A stretch of DNA of 31,331 nt from CAZRIE01 sp964600075 (GCA_964600075.1 CAZRIE010000045.1:1-31331); one strand, 5' to 3'; positions 23,348 through 31,331 are shown, numbered from the stretch's first letter. Translations and numbers: made by a program. The notes: a model not told the origin generated them from the letters alone.

Positions 23348-23387
23348 GATAAGGCCCCCAAGGTTTTAAAACCTTGGGGGCCTTATC
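23348..23387. terminator. Perfect 40-nt palindrome between convergent genes (terminator-like)
   Basis: Two 20-base arms are exact reverse complements centred at 23367/23368. Each contains GGCCCCCAAGG before TTTT/AAAA at the centre. It lies between lpdA and the convergent CDGSH gene and ends four bases before the latter's stop. There is no strong T-run outside either arm, so it may act by stem strength or be a dispersed palindromic element that also terminates. Confidence 0.75.
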
Positions 23388-23390
23388 GTA

Positions 23391-23624
23391 TTAGTTTTTA
23401 TGCGAACCATCGCAATACGGTGGATTGCTAGTCTGTTTACAGGTACACAACCAAGCCTCTTTTTCTTCCTTAACTTCAAAAACAAGTGGGGGAGTAGCTT
23501 TGTTCGCCCGATGTGTACCGTCGCAGAAAGGTTGCTCGCTACTAAAGCTACATGTACACCATGAATAACGTTTGTCGGATTCTAAATCGACTTGAATAGG
23601 GGAATATGCCTTTTTTTCACTCAT
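23391..23624 (-). CDS. Small protein with two CDGSH iron-sulfur motifs
   Basis: The 77-residue protein holds two complete CDGSH motifs (C-x-C-x2-S/T-x3-P-x-C-D-G-x-H): CTCSFSSEQPFCDGTH at about 23-38 and CTCKQTSNPPYCDGSH near 60-75. Each binds a 2Fe-2S cluster through three Cys and one His, as in mitoNEET-type proteins. The tandem form in one small chain is known in bacteria. It is probably cytoplasmic and involved in redox or cluster transfer; no specific partner is suggested. It ends next to the long palindrome, and the membrane acyltransferase gene ends 49 bases upstream on the same strand. Confidence 0.92.
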   Translation of the reverse strand: MSEKKAYSPIQVDLESDKRYSWCTCSFSSEQPFCDGTHRANKATPPLVFEVKEEKEAWLCTCKQTSNPPYCDGSHKN

Positions 23625-23673
23625 AGCTAATTTTATTTATTTTGAGTGAAGATACTAAAAGAGCGAGGAACGA

Positions 23674-24858
23674 TTAATTTTTAACCCTGCCAAATACACG
23701 CAATAGACGTAAGAAATTGGTTTTAATAAATTCAAAAGCAGTGTTTCCCAAAGTTTCAAGTTGGGTAAAGGCCAATTTTCCTAGTACAGCGATTTTTCCT
23801 TTAATAACCACTTTGTGTTCTTCATAACGAAGGGCGATATAGGTGCTGACTACCATAAATGCTATGGCTCCAGAAATAGTAACAACTGGTCCCAATGAAT
23901 GATGGAAGAAGCCGTAAAATCCTAATCCTGTGAAGCTACCGTACAAAATTATAAAATGAACAACATAAACGGATAATGTGCTTTGACCGACTTTTAAGAG
24001 AGTGCGGTTCTCCATTAAACTTCGGAATACCATAAATACAGCGAAGACGACCAACACGTCTCCTAACCTAATGAATAAATAGTTGTTAAAGAAAATATCG
24101 GCGAAAAGTTGAATTCCTGTCCAGCCCGAAAGGGCCAAAAAGAAGTCTGAAGAAAAGAAAATTAACGTTAATCCAAAAGCTGCTGCTGTTGTAATTGCAA
24201 TGGGGTATAGATAGTTTGAGTTCTTGAATTTCGTGAACAGTATGGAAAGAAACCCACCAAATGCAGCGTAACCGAACCAAGGTATAATCGTAAATACCGA
24301 ACCATTGGTTTTGGTCAGGTAATTGGCTATGGCCTCCGGTAAGAAGGTGAATTCCCAGTATTTGTAAATCGGTTCAAAAAGAAAAAGTAGGCCCGTGATA
24401 CCGACTAAAGTTAGCGAAAATAAGTATTTTTTTCGATTTTGGGTAAGCAAGTAGATACTAATGATTCCTAATATTGATAGGCCTATGCAGTGCAACACAT
24501 CCACCAAATAAAAAGAAGTATAGATTTCGCCTTTTAATATACCGAGAAGGTTTATGCGCAGTAGGTATCCGATGAAGAGTAGTTCCAATCCGCGTTTGAT
24601 TCCTTTTTTTACCCTTGGGTTTTTTAGTCCAGTTTTGTCACCTCTAACCAATAGGTAGGTGAAGATAAAGCCCGAAACTGTAAAGAAAACAGGTGCTGTT
24701 ATGCCCCTAAAATATTTCCATATATTGAAGGTAATGCTCGAATTGTCACGAAAGGCGGTATCTAAGAGTCCATCTACAAAATGCCCTTGAAGCATCATAA
24801 GAATGGCCCAGGCCCTCATGGCGTCAATAAAATACAGTCTTGCAGTTTTGTTGTCCAC
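23674..24858 (-). CDS. Membrane acyltransferase, DUF1624/HGSNAT-like
   Basis: The 394-residue protein has about ten membrane segments. RLYFIDAMRAWAILMMLQGH near the N-terminus carries the conserved Asp-Arg and a likely catalytic His26 region. GITAPVFFTVSGFIFTYLLV and the YLVDVLHCIGLS motif fit the heparan-alpha-glucosaminide N-acetyltransferase-like group (DUF1624/YeiB). The related acyltransferase-3 group is an alternative. Such proteins move acetyl or acyl groups across the inner membrane onto extracytoplasmic sugars or glycolipids. The target here is unknown, and no polysaccharide gene is nearby. It is divergent from the FMN-reductase gene, with an inverted repeat in its leader. Confidence 0.75.
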   Translation of the reverse strand: MDNKTARLYFIDAMRAWAILMMLQGHFVDGLLDTAFRDNSSITFNIWKYFRGITAPVFFTVSGFIFTYLLVRGDKTGLKNPRVKKGIKRGLELLFIGYLLRINLLGILKGEIYTSFYLVDVLHCIGLSILGIISIYLLTQNRKKYLFSLTLVGITGLLFLFEPIYKYWEFTFLPEAIANYLTKTNGSVFTIIPWFGYAAFGGFLSILFTKFKNSNYLYPIAITTAAAFGLTLIFFSSDFFLALSGWTGIQLFADIFFNNYLFIRLGDVLVVFAVFMVFRSLMENRTLLKVGQSTLSVYVVHFIILYGSFTGLGFYGFFHHSLGPVVTISGAIAFMVVSTYIALRYEEHKVVIKGKIAVLGKLAFTQLETLGNTAFEFIKTNFLRLLRVFGRVKN

Positions 24859-24881
24859 GAGGAAATTGAATTTACAAATTC

Positions 24882-24905
24882 GTTAGACCTATATACTTGT
24901 CTAAC
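24882..24905. promoter_or_regulatory. GTTAGAC/GTCTAAC inverted repeat, possible operator
   Basis: The perfect 7-base arms have a 10-base AT-rich spacer (CTATATACTT), close to the geometry of a dimeric regulator site. It lies 24 bases upstream of the acyltransferase start, between divergent genes. It could instead form a hairpin in that gene's 5' leader. Confidence 0.45.
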
Positions 24906-24929
24906 AGGTGGTTTAGGTGTTTCACTTTG

Positions 24930-24937
24930 CAAAATTA
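24930..24937 (-). promoter_or_regulatory. -7 element for the acyltransferase gene
   Basis: On the minus strand this reads TAATTTTG, an exact TAnnTTTG match. It would give a leader of about 65 bases that contains the 24882-24905 inverted repeat. Confidence 0.4.
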
Positions 24938-25002
24938 GGTAAAATACTCGCAATTCATTTGTATTTGGCATATTTTCGCTGAACAACTCTTCAAAACATA
25001 CT

Positions 25003-25536
25003 ATGGCTAAGATTTTGGCATTTGCAGGCAGTAACTCATCGACCTCTATCAATTATGAACTGGTAAAATACACGGTTTCGCTTTTAGAAGCCCATGATAT
25101 ACAGTTGTTGAAAATGTCACATTTTCCGTTTCCAATGTACAGTGAAGATTATGAAAAGGAAAATGGGTATTCGAACTCGTTGATAGAACTGAAAAACGAT
25201 ATTGCCAAGTCCGACGGACTTATTATTTCTGTAAACGAACATAATGGTAATCCTTCTGCGTATTTCAAAAATCTTATCGATTGGTTTTCGAGGTTAGAGC
25301 GAAAATTTTTAGACCAAAAGCCAATATTGCTTATGTCGACCTCCGGAGGTAAAAGAGGCGGGGCTAGTTCTTTGGAAGTCACAAAAAACCTACTTCCTTG
25401 GTTTGGAGCCGAAGTGACAGCTACTTTTTCCCTATCATCTTACTATGAGAATTTTGATGCAGGTAAAGGCATAACCGATACAGACCATGCCGGAGCACAT
25501 CGGTTAGCCTTGGATGAATTTCTGGCCAAACTATAA
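25003..25536 (+). CDS. NAD(P)H-dependent FMN reductase, flavodoxin-like
   Basis: The 177-residue protein has the FMN-phosphate loop GSNSSTSIN at 9-17 after MAKILAFA, then ADGLI-like SDGLIISVNEHNGNPSAYFK, in which E-x-N-G-x-P-x-x-x-K is the family signature, and LLMSTSGGKRGGASSL near 105-120. Enzymes of this family reduce FMN, quinones or azo compounds with NAD(P)H. It is cytoplasmic, with no export signal. pabB follows after only 11 bases, so the two are probably co-transcribed. A near-match -7 box (TATTTTCG, 24971-24978) precedes it. Confidence 0.9.
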   Translation: MAKILAFAGSNSSTSINYELVKYTVSLLEAHDIQLLKMSHFPFPMYSEDYEKENGYSNSLIELKNDIAKSDGLIISVNEHNGNPSAYFKNLIDWFSRLERKFLDQKPILLMSTSGGKRGGASSLEVTKNLLPWFGAEVTATFSLSSYYENFDAGKGITDTDHAGAHRLALDEFLAKL

Positions 25537-25547
25537 ATTTATTTCCT

Positions 25548-26846
25548 TTGCGAATTACGGCATCTTTTACGGTTTCCGATATTGAAAGATTTAAGGAGGA
25601 ACTGCTACGTTGGGCCCAACAATTCGATGAAGTCGTATGGCTAGACAGCAACGAACAATATAGTAAGTATGGTTCATTTGATGCCTTGCTTGCCGTGGAT
25701 GGTCTGACATCTATCAGTACCGATCACGAGAGAGCTTTTAAAGATTTGAGGGAGTATCGAACAGCGGTCAAGGATTGGATTTTCGGTTATCTAGCTTATG
25801 ATCTAAAAAACGATGTAGAGCAACTATCCTCTACTAATCCAGATAGCTTGAATTTTCCAGACCTCTATTTTTTCCAGCCTAAAAAAATAATAAGAATCAC
25901 CGGAAATACTGTCGATTTGGTCTACCTGAAAATGGCAGAAAATGAAATTGAAAACGATTTTGATATGATTTCCAATGGAAGTTTCCACAAAGCGGATGCC
26001 ATTCAAAACTCCACCGACATCCGTATAAAGCTGCGTATTTTTAAGGATGAATATTTTCAACAGGTCAATTCGATATTAGGGCATATAAAAAGAGGCGATA
26101 TTTATGAAGCCAATTTTTGTCAGGAATTTTATGCCGAAAACACCAAAATAGATCCAATAAGAAGCTATCAGAAGCTAAATACGCTATCAAAAACACCCTT
26201 AGCAACCTTTTTGAAGCTGTCCGATAAATACCTTCTCTGTGCTTCGCCTGAACGCTATTTACGCAAAGAAGGAAACAAAATCATATCACAGCCAATCAAA
26301 GGGACTGCTAAACGCGCAACAAACAAGGAAGAAGATCGTAGGTTGAAAATCGAGCTTGAAAAAGATGCTAAGGAACGGGCCGAGAACATCATGATTGTTG
26401 ATTTGGTACGAAACGACCTTTCAAAAAGCGCTTTGAAGGGGAGTGTAAAGGTAGAGGAGCTTTGTAAAGTGTATACCTTTGAACAAGTGCATCAAATGAT
26501 TTCAACGGTTGTGGCTAGCGTAACCACTGATAAAAACCCGGTCGATATTGTCAAAGAAACCTTTCCTATGGGCAGTATGACCGGAGCACCGAAAGTATCT
26601 GCTATGCATATCATTGAACGGCACGAGGCTTTTAAGCGGGGACTCTATAGCGGGGCAGTAGGTTATTTTACACCAGACGGTGATTTTGATTTTAATGTAG
26701 TCATCCGCAGTATCCTCTACAATGAGACAGAAAAGTACGTGTCTTACTCGGTGGGAGGGGCAATTACAGCAAAGGCAATACCTGAAAAGGAATACCAAGA
26801 ATGCTTGCTAAAGGCCAAGGCGATGCGGGAGGTGCTTGAAAATTAG
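25548..26846 (+). CDS. pabB: Aminodeoxychorismate synthase component I, TTG start
   Basis: The 432-residue chorismate-binding enzyme is assigned as PabB and not TrpE because of Lys251 in SQPIKGTAKR; TrpE has PIAGT. Other motifs are GDIYEANFCQEF (183-194), ERAENIMIVDLVRNDL, the YTFEQVHQMIST region and PMGSMTGAPK (340-349). It makes 4-amino-4-deoxychorismate for folate, using ammonia from a PabA partner not seen here. The start is TTG at 25548: no in-frame ATG occurs before about codon 129, and the first residues MRITASFTVSDIERFKEELL align with the usual N-terminus. The hydrolase gene follows after 57 bases. Confidence 0.93.
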   Translation: MRITASFTVSDIERFKEELLRWAQQFDEVVWLDSNEQYSKYGSFDALLAVDGLTSISTDHERAFKDLREYRTAVKDWIFGYLAYDLKNDVEQLSSTNPDSLNFPDLYFFQPKKIIRITGNTVDLVYLKMAENEIENDFDMISNGSFHKADAIQNSTDIRIKLRIFKDEYFQQVNSILGHIKRGDIYEANFCQEFYAENTKIDPIRSYQKLNTLSKTPLATFLKLSDKYLLCASPERYLRKEGNKIISQPIKGTAKRATNKEEDRRLKIELEKDAKERAENIMIVDLVRNDLSKSALKGSVKVEELCKVYTFEQVHQMISTVVASVTTDKNPVDIVKETFPMGSMTGAPKVSAMHIIERHEAFKRGLYSGAVGYFTPDGDFDFNVVIRSILYNETEKYVSYSVGGAITAKAIPEKEYQECLLKAKAMREVLEN

Positions 26847-26903
26847 AAATAGAATAGTCTCTAAAACAGTAATCGGGGATTACATCTTCATAGTCTATAA
26901 AAA

Positions 26904-27728
26904 ATGCACAATAGTGAATTTACTTTCGAATCTTATAATACCAAAATCTATGGGCGTTCTACTCAACCATCTCAGGTACAAGGTGTTTTAGTGCTAGTAC
27001 ATGGTTTTGGCGAACATTCGGGAAGATATTCAGGCAATATAGTGCCGGTATTAAACAATTTAGAGCTAGCTGTAATCGTATACGATAATATCGGTCACGG
27101 AAAATCGGGCGGTAAACGGGGGCATTGCCCCAGCTACCTTGCCCTCATCGATATTCTCGATAAAGTGGTCGATAAGGCTAGGGATAAATTTCCCGATAAG
27201 CCTTTGTTTCTTTATGGGCATAGTATGGGCGGTAATTTGGTGTTGAATTACGCGTTGCGCAGGGATACCAAGTTAGATGGAATTATCGCAACAAGTCCAT
27301 ATCTGCGGCTGGCTTTCCAGCCTCCGGCTTGGAAAATGGTGTTGGGCAGGGTAATGATGAAAATAATGCCGTCAATAACTTTACCGTCAGGACTTGACCC
27401 TAACGGTATCTCAAGAATTCCTGCTGAAGTTGAAAAATATACTTCCGATGCTTTGGTGCATGATAAAGTGAGCCCAATGTTTTCCTTTCCGATTATGGAG
27501 GCAGGGGAGTGGGCCATTGCAAATGCCGGCAGACTGAAAGTTGATACGCTCTTGCTACATGGCACGGGAGACGCAATTATCGATTATCGCGCTACGCGAG
27601 AATTCCATGGAAATTCAAATAGAACAACACTGAAATTATTTGAAGGCGGGTATCACGAATTGCAGCATGACTTATGTATGAATGACATGCTTGAAACGGT
27701 CCGGAATTGGTTACGGCAACAACTTTGA
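26904..27728 (+). CDS. Alpha/beta hydrolase, monoacylglycerol-lipase-like
   Basis: The 274-residue protein has the complete triad: Ser107 in GHSMGG, Asp223 in LLHGTGDAIID and His251 in EGGYHELQHD. The oxyanion stretch LVHGFGEHSGRY (31-42), the YDNIGHGKS loop (60-68) and the helical cap at about 130-200 are typical of the monoglyceride lipase / lysophospholipase group. It probably cleaves a lipid or small ester in the cytoplasm; no signal peptide is seen. It lies between pabB and tilS in a tight run, which does not point to a shared pathway. Confidence 0.9.
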   Translation: MHNSEFTFESYNTKIYGRSTQPSQVQGVLVLVHGFGEHSGRYSGNIVPVLNNLELAVIVYDNIGHGKSGGKRGHCPSYLALIDILDKVVDKARDKFPDKPLFLYGHSMGGNLVLNYALRRDTKLDGIIATSPYLRLAFQPPAWKMVLGRVMMKIMPSITLPSGLDPNGISRIPAEVEKYTSDALVHDKVSPMFSFPIMEAGEWAIANAGRLKVDTLLLHGTGDAIIDYRATREFHGNSNRTTLKLFEGGYHELQHDLCMNDMLETVRNWLRQQL

Positions 27729-27741
27729 GTACTTTTACAAG

Positions 27742-29046
27742 GTGTTCACGGAATTCAAAAAACATATTGAAAAACAGTTTCCCTGCCTAGGGGAAGAACC
27801 TTTTCTTTTAGCGTGTAGCGGAGGTTTGGATAGTGTGGTGTTGACACATTTATGTGCAGAATTCGGTTTGGCTTTTGAACTGGCCCATTGCAACTTTCGA
27901 CTGCGTGGCGCTGCAAGCGACGGTGATGAACAATTCGTACGACAATTGGCTATTGAATATAACAAAAAAATTCATATAACCCATTTTAAAACAAAGGTAT
28001 ACATTACTAAAAATAAAGTATCACTTCAAATGGGTGCTAGAACGTTGCGCTATGATTGGTTTGAAGAAATCATGAAAGAAAATGGAATTAAAACCTTGGT
28101 TACGGCGCACCATGCCGATGATAATTTGGAGACCTTTCTCATCAATCTTTCTAGAGGAACAGGCATTGATGGTTTGACAGGAATACCCGAAAAAACGGAT
28201 GCTATCGCTCGACCTCTTCTTCGGTTTTCAAGGGAACAAATTTCAGCATATGCCGAAGTCCATAATTTAAAATGGAGGGAAGACAGTAGTAATGCCGATA
28301 CCTTATACCTTCGAAATAAAATCCGACACGATATTGTGCCGCTGTTAAAGGAACTGCATCCTGCTTTTTTGAAAAATTTTCAAAAAACTCAAGGATATCT
28401 TTTTCAAACAGCAGAAATTGTTGAGAGCCAAATTAATCAACTGAAGAAAGAGTTCTTCGAAGAAAAGGGGGATATCGTGCGAATTCCAATCGCCTCATTT
28501 ACAGATTTGGTACCGGCTCAGGCCTATATCCATGGCATTTTTAGGGAATACGGCTTTACGGAATGGGATGACGTCATAAATCTTTTATCTGCCGTTAGTG
28601 GCAAAGAAGTACGTTCGCACACGCATCGTTTACTAAAGGATAGGGATTTTCTACTTCTTACCGAAATCGGTAACATCGATAACAAAATATATCATATTGA
28701 AGAAGGTCAAAAGGAAATCAAAGAGCCGGTAAAGCTTATGATTGAAGAAGTAAAAGACTGGAAAGAAAAAGGGAACCACATACTTTATATAGATAAAGAA
28801 GCGTTAAAATATCCCATTACGATAAGGAAATGGGAAAAAGGCGACTACTTTTATCCTTTGGGTATGGAGGGTAAAAAGAAACTTTCCAAGTTTTTTAAAG
28901 ATAAAAAAATCGATGTACTTACCAAAGAAAAACAATGGTTGCTTTGTTCCGACGACGAAATCGTTTGGGTCATTGGAAGACGTGCCGATGATAGATTCAA
29001 GGTATCGAACAGTACAGCTACTATATTAAAATTTGTATTAGATTGA
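27742..29046 (+). CDS. tilS: tRNA(Ile)-lysidine synthase, GTG start likely
   Basis: The PP-loop ATPase motif LLACSGGLDSVVL lies near residues 22-34 from the GTG at 27742, giving 434 residues and a start M/V-FTEFKKHIEKQFP that matches the family. An ATG at 27682 would overlap the hydrolase gene by 47 bases and add 20 unrelated residues. Further landmarks are HCNFRLRG, then TAHHADDNLETFLINLSRGTG and REDSSNADTLYLRNKIRHDI. The C-terminal TilS domain contains WEKGDYFYPLGMEGKKKLSK and the closing RADDRFKV. It attaches lysine to C34 of the AUA-reading tRNA-Ile, changing its codon and charging identity. It is essential in most bacteria. The stop shares one base with the dsbD ATG. Confidence 0.93.
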   Translation: MFTEFKKHIEKQFPCLGEEPFLLACSGGLDSVVLTHLCAEFGLAFELAHCNFRLRGAASDGDEQFVRQLAIEYNKKIHITHFKTKVYITKNKVSLQMGARTLRYDWFEEIMKENGIKTLVTAHHADDNLETFLINLSRGTGIDGLTGIPEKTDAIARPLLRFSREQISAYAEVHNLKWREDSSNADTLYLRNKIRHDIVPLLKELHPAFLKNFQKTQGYLFQTAEIVESQINQLKKEFFEEKGDIVRIPIASFTDLVPAQAYIHGIFREYGFTEWDDVINLLSAVSGKEVRSHTHRLLKDRDFLLLTEIGNIDNKIYHIEEGQKEIKEPVKLMIEEVKDWKEKGNHILYIDKEALKYPITIRKWEKGDYFYPLGMEGKKKLSKFFKDKKIDVLTKEKQWLLCSDDEIVWVIGRRADDRFKVSNSTATILKFVLD

Positions 29047-31034
29047 TGAGGCAGATAACACTATTTATACTATTATTTTTCAGTGGGTTAGCCATTTATT
29101 CGCAAGATGATGAGAATCCTGTCAAGTGGGTAACCGAATGGAATAAAATTTCCGAATCGGAATACGAACTTACTTTAAAAGCCGACATATTCGAGGGCTG
29201 GCATATCTATTCGCAATATACTAAGGAGGGTGGCTCGTTGCCCAGTGAGTTCACTTATAAAAAAGTTGGGGAAGACTATGAACTTATAGGCAAAACCGAA
29301 GAAAGCGAAACCGTAACGGAATACAGCGATATTTTTGAAGTGGACGAAACCTTTTTTAAAAAGGATGCTGTTTTCACTCAAAAAATACGACTGCTTAAGT
29401 CCGGAATTGACCAAATTGATATCAACTTGTTCTATCAGGTCTGTAAAGAGGTCTGTATTCCCGTTGACCAAGATTTTAGTTTTGTCCTTGATGGCGGAGT
29501 TGCTGTTAAGGTCGAAAAGACGGTAGACGATCGCAGTCTTGCCATGGGTTCTGCACTAAAACTGAATCTTAAGAACAAGGATTTGCTAGGTAATACAGCG
29601 AAAGCATTGGAAAATGGTTCGAGTCTGTGGATGATTTTCGGACTGGGTTTTTTAGGCGGGTTGATAGCACTGCTTACACCATGTGTGTTTCCCATGATTC
29701 CCTTGACCGTATCATTTTTTACTAAGCATTCACAGAAGAAGTCAAAAGGCATCGCAAACGCTCTTCTATATGGGTTCTTTATCGTGCTTATTTATTTTTT
29801 ATTGAGTTTGCCCTTTCATGTGTTCGATTCGATTGATTCACAGATACTTAATACGATTTCTACGAATATTTGGTTGAACATTTTATTCTTCTTGATTTTC
29901 GGATTTTTTGCTTTTTCGTTTTTTGGTTATTACGAGTTGACTTTACCAAGTTCTTGGGCCAATAAGATGGATGCTGCTTCTGGCAAGGTCGGCGGAGGCA
30001 TAGGTATTTTCTTTATGGCCGTCACTTTGGCTATCGTCTCTTTTTCATGCACAGGCCCTATTCTTGGGGGATTGTTAGGGAGTACGGTTTTGGAGGAAGG
30101 TGATGTCGCCATGAATCTTTCAGCGGGCATGACCGGCTTTGGTGTTGCCCTGGCCTTACCTTTCGCTCTTTTTGCCCTGTTTCCTGCATGGTTGAATTCC
30201 CTACCCAAATCTGGTGGATGGATGACTACTGTAAAAGTGGTTTTGGGTTTTTTAGAGCTGGCCTTGGCGTTAAAATTCCTTTCTAATGCCGATTTGGTTG
30301 GTAATTGGGGAATATTCAAACGAGAAGTTTTCCTAGGAATATGGGTTCTTTTGTTCGTTTTACTGACCCTTTACCTTTTTGGTGTTTTCCGTTTTCCGCA
30401 CGATGGACCGAGACAAAAGCTGTCGTTGACAAGAAAAGCGGCTGGTTTGGTCAGTGCCGGTTTTTCTATCTATTTGATTTTTGGGCTATTTAATATTTCC
30501 AATTTAAAACTGTTGAGCGGTTTTCCGCCCCCAGCTTTTTATAGCGTGTTCGAAACAGAGAGCGACTGTCCTCTCGGTTTCGATTGCTTTAAGGATTTCG
30601 AGGAAGGGGTAGCCTATGCAAAAGAAGTAAACAAGCCTATACTTTTGGATTTCACGGGATGGGCCTGTGTCAACTGTAGAAAAATGGAAGAAAACGTATG
30701 GAGCGAAGACGATATCTACCCGCTGATAAAGGAAGAGTATGTATTGATTTCCTTATACATCGACGACCGAAAAAAGCTTCCGGAAGCGGAACAGTTTGAT
30801 TTTAAGTTCGATTCCGGTCGGGTCAAACGAATCGAAACGGTGGGGCAGAAGTGGGGCACGTTTCAGACCCTTAATTTTAATGCCGCTTCACAACCGTATT
30901 ATGTATTGTTATCCCCGGATTTAGAAGTCTTGAACAATGCCGTGCAATATACCGACAGTGAGACCTATAGAAATTGGCTAATGCAAGGGCTTGGAAGATT
31001 TAACGAAAGCAATACCGATTTAACTATAAAATAA
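29046..31034 (+). CDS. dsbD: Protein-disulfide reductase DsbD
   Basis: The start is ATG at 29046, sharing the A of the tilS TGA (TGATG); a TTG one codon earlier is less likely. The 662 residues carry a signal peptide (1-19), a periplasmic alpha domain with C133-x3-C137 (VCKEVC), and an eight-segment membrane domain. That domain has the two buried cysteines C213 (LLTPCVFPMIP) and C335 (SFSCTGPILGG). A C-terminal thioredoxin domain follows, with C541-V-N-C544 (FTGWACVNCRK). It carries electrons from cytoplasmic thioredoxin to periplasmic partners for disulfide isomerisation and cytochrome c maturation. It is the last gene of the run; a mobile-element-like repeat begins two to five bases after its stop. 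Confidence 0.95.
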   Translation: MRQITLFILLFFSGLAIYSQDDENPVKWVTEWNKISESEYELTLKADIFEGWHIYSQYTKEGGSLPSEFTYKKVGEDYELIGKTEESETVTEYSDIFEVDETFFKKDAVFTQKIRLLKSGIDQIDINLFYQVCKEVCIPVDQDFSFVLDGGVAVKVEKTVDDRSLAMGSALKLNLKNKDLLGNTAKALENGSSLWMIFGLGFLGGLIALLTPCVFPMIPLTVSFFTKHSQKKSKGIANALLYGFFIVLIYFLLSLPFHVFDSIDSQILNTISTNIWLNILFFLIFGFFAFSFFGYYELTLPSSWANKMDAASGKVGGGIGIFFMAVTLAIVSFSCTGPILGGLLGSTVLEEGDVAMNLSAGMTGFGVALALPFALFALFPAWLNSLPKSGGWMTTVKVVLGFLELALALKFLSNADLVGNWGIFKREVFLGIWVLLFVLLTLYLFGVFRFPHDGPRQKLSLTRKAAGLVSAGFSIYLIFGLFNISNLKLLSGFPPPAFYSVFETESDCPLGFDCFKDFEEGVAYAKEVNKPILLDFTGWACVNCRKMEENVWSEDDIYPLIKEEYVLISLYIDDRKKLPEAEQFDFKFDSGRVKRIETVGQKWGTFQTLNFNAASQPYYVLLSPDLEVLNNAVQYTDSETYRNWLMQGLGRFNESNTDLTIK

Positions 31035-31035
31035 C

Positions 31036-31200
31036 TCAGAGACAGTTTTGATATATGTGATTAGAATTTTTATAGATCATTTTTAGTGCAATATGAGGCG
31101 GAATTTTTAAGCATAGCCATAGCTACGGTTCAAAATTTTAACAAAATAGTGTGCAAAAAAGGGCACAAAAATTATCGGAATATTTCAAAACTGTCTCTCA
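31036..31200. mobile_element. MITE-like element with 13-bp terminal inverted repeats and TCA target duplication
   Basis: GAGACAGTTTTGA (31039-31051) and its exact reverse complement (31185-31197) bound a 159-base element. Similarity extends further inward: ATAT and GAT recur at matching places. A direct TCA flanks both ends (31036-31038, 31198-31200). It has no coding capacity; the centre holds an AT-rich imperfect palindrome (about 31097-31140). A 3-base TNA duplication with GAGAC-type ends is what I know from the IS1031-like groups of the IS5 family, so it is probably a non-autonomous derivative. It starts right behind the dsbD stop and could act as its terminator. Confidence 0.75.
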
Positions 31201-31331
31201 TTCAAACTCGTTCATTTTCGGTTCTGGATTCTCTGCCCGTCCGGCAGATAAGTTGTTCATGATTTTATTAGTTTATTTCAAAACAAAGGTTTTCCCTACA
31301 AAATATTTTTTATGTTTACAGTTAAATTATA
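31201..31331. other. Non-coding right end of the window with a small hairpin
   Basis: No gene is seen. TCTGCC (31232-31237) and GGCAGA (31243-31248) pair around CGTCC; CTGCC/GGCAG hairpins of this sort are common dispersed repeats in flavobacterial genomes, from general recall. The rest is AT-rich. Confidence 0.35.

Noticed and set aside
29930..30319. Minus-strand open frame of 129 codons inside dsbD
   Set aside because: It is the antisense shadow of the dsbD membrane domain, with Pro/Lys-rich composition and no recognisable motif.

Overview
The window looks like a chromosome segment from a marine-type member of the Flavobacteriaceae (Bacteroidota). The evidence is low-to-moderate GC, a PorP/SprF-type protein of the type IX secretion/gliding machinery, TAnnTTTG-type -7 elements, few Shine-Dalgarno sequences, a RibB with a decayed GTP cyclohydrolase II half, and a tpx-dagK / ftsK-lolA-lptF-ribB gene order that I recall from this family. 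No rRNA, tRNA or CRISPR was seen. A genus cannot be named from this sequence alone.

Layout. (1) 1-5060: a PD40 propeller protein and a PorP/SprF-like protein with a C-terminal SPOR-like domain, then about 740 bases of non-coding DNA rich in inverted repeats with one 30-codon ORF, then a LuxR-type response regulator with Glu at the phospho-Asp position. (2) 5105-7817: a TSUP exporter, a nitroreductase and a KdnA-like PLP aminotransferase. (3) 7972-11148: an exported DUF1080 protein and a GH92 alpha-mannosidase lipoprotein. (4) 21779-11256, minus strand: NhaC, Tpx, DagK, an LTA-synthase-type sulfatase, FtsK, LolA, LptF/G and RibB. (5) 21912-23318: dihydrolipoyl dehydrogenase, ended by a perfect 40-nt palindrome. 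(6) 24858-23391, minus strand: a DUF1624-like membrane acyltransferase and a dual-CDGSH iron-sulfur protein. (7) 25003-31034: an FMN reductase, PabB, a monoglyceride-lipase-like hydrolase, TilS and DsbD in a tight run. It is followed immediately by a 159-bp MITE-like element with 13-bp terminal inverted repeats and a TCA target duplication.

How the genes may work together. The minus-strand block is an envelope cluster: LolA and LptF/G serve outer-membrane assembly, FtsK serves division, and the sulfatase could generate diacylglycerol that the adjacent DagK recycles. The first block is T9SS/gliding-related surface machinery. Its peptidoglycan-binding module appears to sit on the PorP-like protein (SPOR) rather than on the PD40 protein, which lacks the usual OmpA domain. 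The most interesting items are this domain relocation, the Glu-substituted response regulator beside a structured intergenic region, the KdnA-like enzyme without its usual partner, the sulfatase-DagK coupling, the degenerate RibA half of RibB, and the MITE abutting dsbD.
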